From positions 1-19,606 of the forward strand of contig JAKACL010000011.1 in NCBI GenBank assembly GCA_021821425.1: a stretch of 19,606 nucleotides of DNA, in the 5' to 3' direction. This stretch comes from Pseudomonadota bacterium. GTDB taxonomy: Bacteria > Pseudomonadota > Gammaproteobacteria > Burkholderiales > Thiobacillaceae. The notes under the pieces were generated by a model that was not told where the DNA came from, did not search any database, and worked only from the letters and a program-made list of their open reading frames with translations. The translations under genes were made by a program, and so were the position numbers. This document shows positions 15,642 to 19,606 of the stretch, piece after piece. Every line of letters starts with the position of its first letter. Position 1 is the first letter of the stretch.

Positions 15642-17791
15642 CAGGCGGTTTTCCTTTCATACCGTCGCCACGCGATCGCCGCCGGCGCGATGGCGGCGAC
15701 GAGCGCCGCGACCAGCACCACGATCGGCCACAGTACTGGCCGGTTCCACGCTTCGCGCCGGGCCTCGCGCAGTTCCGGGTCGATGCGACGGTACTTGAGC
15801 GTGTTGTTGGCCATCAGGTTGGGCTTCACGTTATGCACCCAGCCGTGGCGCAGGCCGAAGGACTTGGGATAGTAGGCGAAGATCCACGGCGCATCGCGGC
15901 GCACGATCTCCAGCATGGCGTCGATCACCTGCTGGCGTTCGGGGCCGTTGTCCATGTCCTTCATGCGCTCGAACAGGCGGTTGAATTCCGGGTTGTCGTA
16001 GTTCGCCGCATTCTCGCCGCCGGTGCCGACCTTCTTGTGCGGTCCGTAGAGCAGGAACAGGAAGTTCTCCGGATCGGGGTAGTCGGCGTTCCAGCCCCAT
16101 TCGAACAGCTGCGCGTTGCCCTTGCGGATCTTGTCCTGGAAGCGGTTGTAGTCGGTGCCGCGCACGACCAGCTGCACGTTGAGCTTGTCGAGCTGTTTCT
16201 TCATCCAGTCGAGCCGCGACTTGGCGTCGGGGCCGCTCGCCATGGTATCGAAATACAGCACCAGCGGCTCGCCCGTCTTCGCGTTGCGGCCGTTCGGGTA
16301 ACCCGCCTCGGCCAGCAGTTTTTTGGCCGCCTCGATCGGGCGTCGCTGAATGCCGCCGTCGCGCGCCTCGTACACATAGGGGTTCAGTCCATCCACGCCG
16401 TCGACATAGCCGAACAGCCCGGGCGGGATCGGGCCCTGCGCCGGAATGCCGCGGCCGTTGAGGAAAATCGAAATGAATTCGTCGTAGTCGAAGGCGATCG
16501 ACAGCGCCTGCCGCAGCTTCTGGCGGTCTTCGCCCAGCCCGCCCACCACCGGGTCGAGCATGTTGAAGCCGACATACCACAGCGAGGCCGCCACCGCGGT
16601 GACGAGGTGGATGTCCTGCTCGCGCATGCTGTCGGTGAGCTGCGGGTCGCCGCCGGAGGTGAACTGCACCGCCTGATCGAAGCTGTCCGAACTGATGCCC
16701 GAGCTGTCGTAGTAGCCCTGCAGAAACTTGCTCCAGTAGGGAATGGTTTCCTTTTCCAAGCTGTACACGGCCGCGTCCACCAGCGGAAGCGGCTTGCCGG
16801 CGTCCGCCAGCAGGCCGGCCGCGCGGTCTTCTTCACTGCCGTCCACGGGATAGGTTTCGCCGTGGAAATACGGATTCTTCTTCAGCACCATGCGACGGTT
16901 GGGATCGTTTTCCGCCATGTAGAACGGTCCGGTGCCGACCGGCTGCCAGTCGAGCGTCAGGTTCCTGTCGGCCATGCCGGGCTGGGCGTAGAACACTTCG
17001 GCCTCCCACGGCACCGGCGCAAAGAACGGCATCGCCAGCCAGTAGATGAACTGCGGATATTTGCCCTTGATGCGGATGCGGTAGGTGTGGCGGTCGATCA
17101 CTTCAGCGCCTGCAAGCGGGAAGTCGTCGAGGTTCAATACGACGCCCGGCTGCGCTTTCGCCGCCTGCTGCATGGCCTCGCCCAGCGCCTTCAGGCCGAC
17201 GATGTGCTCGCTCATCAGGCCGAAGATCGGCGAACTGAGACTGGGATGGGCCAGCCGTTTGATCTGGTATACATAGTCGGCCGCCACCAGTTCGCGCGTG
17301 CCGCTGTGCTCGAAATCGCCGATGCGGGTCTTGCCGGCGACGTCCGCTGCGCTGAGCGCATGGTAGCGATAGCGCCCCGCCGCATCCTGCGCAAACGCCG
17401 GATGCGGCTGGTAGCGGATGCCGGGACGGATGCGGATGTCGTACACGCTTTCGGCGATCGCCGCGGCAGGCGCGTCGTCCGGCAGCGGCTTGCCGGCCGC
17501 GTCGAGGTAGCGCGGCGTGGGCACCGCCTCGGCGGTCAGCGGGATCAGTTCATACGGGCGCTTGAGAAAGTGGTACTGCAGCGGCGGCTCGTAGATCTGG
17601 CCGGTGAACTCGACTTCGTTCGAAGCATAGGAACGCGCCGGATCGAGGTGCTTGGGGCGCTCGGAAAACGCGCTGTACAGCACGTTGGCCCCCGCCTCGC
17701 TGCCGGGGTAGGGATGATTGAGGCTGTCGCTGCAGCCCGCCGTCAGGCCCAGGCTCAAGCCCAGCAGTAGAATCGTCCCGGCGCGTGTCAT
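15641..17791 (-). CDS. Peptide-type ABC substrate-binding lipoprotein with C-terminal membrane helix
   Basis: The 716-residue family 5 extracellular solute-binding protein captures substrate, probably peptides, for the importer encoded downstream. The signal peptide ends LGLTAGC, so C20 is the likely lipidated residue. Family 5 features include [18 protein letters not shown], the PVGTGPFYM segment, [14 protein letters not shown] and [15 protein letters not shown]. Unusually, the C-terminus has a strongly hydrophobic segment (about 686-707) followed by WRRYERKTA, a probable membrane anchor with a cytoplasmic end. ATG 17791 is chosen; GTG 17794, directly before it, is equivalent. No ribosome binding site is visible. 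It is the first gene of the operon and divergent from fabI across 73 bases. Whether the substrate is dietary peptides or murein peptides is not shown. Confidence 0.92.
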   Translation of the reverse strand: MTRAGTILLLGLSLGLTAGCSDSLNHPYPGSEAGANVLYSAFSERPKHLDPARSYASNEVEFTGQIYEPPLQYHFLKRPYELIPLTAEAVPTPRYLDAAGKPLPDDAPAAAIAESVYDIRIRPGIRYQPHPAFAQDAAGRYRYHALSAADVAGKTRIGDFEHSGTRELVAADYVYQIKRLAHPSLSSPIFGLMSEHIVGLKALGEAMQQAAKAQPGVVLNLDDFPLAGAEVIDRHTYRIRIKGKYPQFIYWLAMPFFAPVPWEAEVFYAQPGMADRNLTLDWQPVGTGPFYMAENDPNRRMVLKKNPYFHGETYPVDGSEEDRAAGLLADAGKPLPLVDAAVYSLEKETIPYWSKFLQGYYDSSGISSDSFDQAVQFTSGGDPQLTDSMREQDIHLVTAVAASLWYVGFNMLDPVVGGLGEDRQKLRQALSIAFDYDEFISIFLNGRGIPAQGPIPPGLFGYVDGVDGLNPYVYEARDGGIQRRPIEAAKKLLAEAGYPNGRNAKTGEPLVLYFDTMASGPDAKSRLDWMKKQLDKLNVQLVVRGTDYNRFQDKIRKGNAQLFEWGWNADYPDPENFLFLLYGPHKKVGTGGENAANYDNPEFNRLFERMKDMDNGPERQQVIDAMLEIVRRDAPWIFAYYPKSFGLRHGWVHNVKPNLMANNTLKYRRIDPELREARREAWNRPVLWPIVVLVAALVAAIAPAAIAWRRYERKTA

Positions 17792-17797
17792 CACGCA

Positions 17798-17826
17798 AGT
17801 GTACCCAAGCGCGTCGCTGGCGTCAG
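17798..17826 (-). promoter_or_regulatory. Candidate promoter of the ABC importer operon
   Basis: On the minus strand, CTGACG (17821-17826) and TACACT (17798-17803) are 17 bases apart, each matching four of six sigma-70 consensus bases. The start would fall at about 17791, the A of the ATG, so the message could be leaderless, in line with the missing ribosome binding site. Weak match; inference. Confidence 0.25.
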
Positions 17827-17830
17827 CCGC

Positions 17831-17836
17831 TATAAT
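17831..17836 (+). promoter_or_regulatory. Candidate -10 box of the fabI promoter
   Basis: A perfect TATAAT lies 28 bases before the fabI ATG. No acceptable TTGACA-like -35 is seen 16-18 bases upstream and there is no TGN extension, so the promoter would be weak or activator-assisted. Confidence 0.4.
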
Positions 17837-17864
17837 CCATGATTCTCAACTCTTCGAGACCACC

Positions 17865-18647
17865 ATGGGATTTCTAGCAGGCAAGCGTTTGCTCATCACC
17901 GGCGTCATTTCCAACCGTTCCATCGCGTACGGCATCGCCACGGCGTGCAAGCGTGAAGGCGCCGAACTCGCCTTCACCTACCAGGGCGAACGCATCAAGG
18001 AGCGTGTCACCGAGTTTGCCAAGGAATTCGGTTCCAGCCTGGTGTTCCCCTGCGACGTCGGCAGCGACGAGCAGATCGACGCCCTGTTTGCCGAACTCGG
18101 CAAGCACTGGGACGGTTTCGACGGCTTGGTGCATTCGATCGCCTTCGCGCCGAAGGAAGCCCTGTCCGGCGACTACCTGGCCTGCGTCACCCGCGAGAAT
18201 TTCCGCATTGCGCACGACATCAGCTCCTACAGCTTTGCTGCGCTGGCCAAGGCCGCGCTGCCGATGATGGAAGGCCGCCGGGCGGCGCTGCTGACGCTGA
18301 CCTACCTGGGTGCGATCCGTTCCGCGCCCAACTACAACGTCATGGGTCTGGCCAAGGCCAGCCTCGAATCCAACGTCTACTACATGGCGCAGAGCCTCGG
18401 TCCCAAGGGCATCCGCGTCAATGCCGTGTCGGCCGGCCCGATCAAGACCCTGGCCGCCAGCGGCATCGCCAACTTCGGCGAGAAGCTCGACCTGGTCGCC
18501 AAGAACGCGCCGCTGCGCCGCAACGTCACCATCGACGAAGTCGGCAACGCCGCCGCCTTCCTGCTGTCTGATCTGGCATCCGGCATCACCGGCGAAATCA
18601 CCTACGTCGACGCCGGCTTCAATACCACCACCGGCGGCGGCGACTGA
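17865..18647 (+). CDS. fabI: Enoyl-[acyl-carrier-protein] reductase (NADH), FabI
   Basis: FabI reduces trans-2-enoyl-ACP to acyl-ACP, the last step of each round of fatty-acid elongation, in the cytoplasm. The 260-residue short-chain reductase fold starts [14 protein letters not shown]. It shows the FabI-specific cofactor loop [13 protein letters not shown] and the active-site pair Y157-x6-K164 (YNVMGLAK), with Y147 in TLTYLG; these are one position after E. coli Y146/Y156/K163. The SIAFAP motif carries Ala at the position of E. coli G93, as in several other FabI proteins, so no drug-resistance change can be inferred. ATG 17865 is the only start giving the canonical N-terminus. It is transcribed away from the importer operon and ends at a bidirectional terminator. 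Confidence 0.97.
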   Translation: MGFLAGKRLLITGVISNRSIAYGIATACKREGAELAFTYQGERIKERVTEFAKEFGSSLVFPCDVGSDEQIDALFAELGKHWDGFDGLVHSIAFAPKEALSGDYLACVTRENFRIAHDISSYSFAALAKAALPMMEGRRAALLTLTYLGAIRSAPNYNVMGLAKASLESNVYYMAQSLGPKGIRVNAVSAGPIKTLAASGIANFGEKLDLVAKNAPLRRNVTIDEVGNAAAFLLSDLASGITGEITYVDAGFNTTTGGGD

Positions 18648-18664
18648 AGCCTACGCGTCCGCCC

Positions 18665-18697
18665 ATAAAAAACGCGCCGTGATGGCGCGTTTTTTAT
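18665..18697. terminator. Bidirectional terminator between fabI and ppiD
   Basis: A perfect stem with AAAAAACGCGCC (18667-18678) against GGCGCGTTTTTT (18684-18695) around loop GTGAT, extendable by two base pairs. The A-run before and T-run after make it work from both sides, serving the convergent fabI and ppiD. Confidence 0.9.
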
Positions 18698-18718
18698 TGA
18701 GGCCGGGCGACGCAGCGC

Positions 18719-19606
18719 TTATTGGTCCTCGATCGCATTCGACTTGATTTTGACCTTGAGGCCGGCGGTGATCAGCGCGACCATCGCTTTCATGTCGGAA
18801 CGCTGCTGCGCCTGGACGACGCCGGATTCGATCGACGCCACCAGCATGGGGTCGAGTTCGGGCGCGTCGAGCACGCGGCTGATCCGCACGATGCGGTAGC
18901 TGCCATCGGGGCGTGCGAAGCCGGCATAGGCCGGCAGCGTGTCGGTGTTGGCACGGAACACAGCCTTGACGCCGGTGGTGTCGAGTTCGGCCGAGGGCTG
19001 GCGGCTCACCATCTGGAACGGCGACCAGTTCAGGCCGGCTTCCTCACCCTTGGCCAGCGTCTGGATCGTGGCCTGGCCCTTGTCCGCCAGCAGCTTCGCG
19101 CTCTGCGTTGCGCGCAGCTGCGACTCGATGGCCGCCGACACCTCGGCCAGCGGCCGCAGCCGTGCCGGCTTGTGCTCGATCACGCGCGCCGCCACCAGCG
19201 TGCCGGGCTGCACTTCGATCGCCTCGGTGTTCTGCTTCGACTTGATCGACTCCGCACTGAACAGCGCAGCCGACAGACCCGCGTGGTTGAAAGGCGCCGG
19301 TGCCTCCGTGGCCGTCATCCAGCCGCTCTGCCGGATGTCGAGCTTGGCCGCGGCAGCGGCGGATTGCAGGCTGTCGGCGTTTTCGTACACCAGATTGCTG
19401 AAGTTTTCGGCCAGCTCGGCGAACGCCTTTTGTGCCTGTTGCTGACGCAGTTCCTCGACCACGGCACCCCGCACCGCAGCCAGCGGCGCGGTCTGCGCCG
19501 CCTCGATGCTGTCGAGCCGGATGATGTGATAACCAAAATCGGATTCCACCGGCCCGCGGATTTCGTTCGGCTTCATGCTGAACACCGCGTCCTCGAACGG
19601 CTTGAC
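18719..19606 (-). CDS. ppiD: Peptidyl-prolyl isomerase D, C-terminal part (truncated by the window)
   Basis: PpiD is a membrane-anchored periplasmic chaperone at the SecYEG exit that helps outer-membrane and exported proteins fold. The reading frame continues past the right edge of the window, so only the last 295 residues are present (full family length about 620-640). The visible part opens with the end of a parvulin domain (FSMKPNEIRGPV, then SDFGYHIIRLDSI). The helical C-terminal domain follows, with two long stretches resembling the SurA-like chaperone fold and the end KVKIKSNAIEDQ. The N-terminal membrane helix and most of the parvulin domain lie outside. It is convergent with fabI. SurA or PrsA are alternatives, but the C-terminal architecture fits PpiD best. 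Confidence 0.88.
   Translation of the reverse strand, partial: VKPFEDAVFSMKPNEIRGPVESDFGYHIIRLDSIEAAQTAPLAAVRGAVVEELRQQQAQKAFAELAENFSNLVYENADSLQSAAAAAKLDIRQSGWMTATEAPAPFNHAGLSAALFSAESIKSKQNTEAIEVQPGTLVAARVIEHKPARLRPLAEVSAAIESQLRATQSAKLLADKGQATIQTLAKGEEAGLNWSPFQMVSRQPSAELDTTGVKAVFRANTDTLPAYAGFARPDGSYRIVRISRVLDAPELDPMLVASIESGVVQAQQRSDMKAMVALITAGLKVKIKSNAIEDQ

Noticed and set aside
15833..17770. Long plus-strand open frame opposite the binding-protein gene
   Set aside because: No recognisable motif, and the coding signal of the minus-strand family 5 protein is clear.
18131..18150. Triclosan-resistance change at the FabI SIAFAP motif
   Set aside because: Ala at this position is common in natural FabI proteins and is not a known resistance substitution by itself.

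Overview
The window is GC-rich, densely coding bacterial DNA with short gaps, many overlapping start and stop codons and frequent GTG/TTG starts. Gene content and order suggest a flagellated, Gram-negative betaproteobacterium, possibly of the Thiobacillus/Nitrosomonadales type; that placement is an inference from gene families and layout, not a database match. I see no rRNA, tRNA, CRISPR array, prophage or complete insertion sequence. No gene-free stretch reaches 300 bases; the longest is 9297-9512.

Layout. (1) Positions 2-3252, plus strand: the 3' end of mfd (transcription-coupled repair), serB (serine biosynthesis) and flgM (anti-sigma-28), closed by a strong intrinsic terminator. A textbook sigma-28 promoter for flgM overlaps the serB stop codon. 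(2) 3347-3556, plus: a small HMA copper-chaperone-like protein. (3) 3579-8496, minus: a tight run transcribed in the order class I methyltransferase (yafS-like), rnhA, dnaQ, a periplasmic ABC_sub_bind-type binding protein, and a HAMP-GGDEF-EAL cyclic-di-GMP enzyme. The last two overlap by one base and look like a sensor pair. (4) 8526-11075, plus: gloB and an mltD-like LysM transglycosylase, separated by a 166-bp palindromic MITE-like repeat. The mltD-gloB-yafS-rnhA-dnaQ neighbourhood is the same set as in E. coli, with altered orientations. (5) 11083-17791, minus: a translationally coupled oligopeptide/YejABEF-type ABC importer (binding lipoprotein, two permeases, double ATPase) ending in a tiny membrane protein. 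(6) 17865-18647, plus: fabI, converging across a bidirectional terminator on the 3' end of ppiD (minus, cut by the window edge).

How they work together. Mfd, RNase H and DnaQ serve genome maintenance. GloB detoxifies the methylglyoxal-derived thioester, and MltD, PpiD and FabI serve the envelope (murein turnover, outer-membrane protein folding, fatty-acid synthesis). The ABC importer probably brings in peptides, possibly those released from cell wall. FlgM and the GGDEF-EAL protein both bear on motility and lifestyle choice, though nothing shows that they are linked.

The most notable observations are the sigma-28 promoter built into the serB stop with an orphan flgM, the palindromic element, the binding-protein/cyclic-di-GMP enzyme pair, and the unusual membrane topology of the ABC importer parts.
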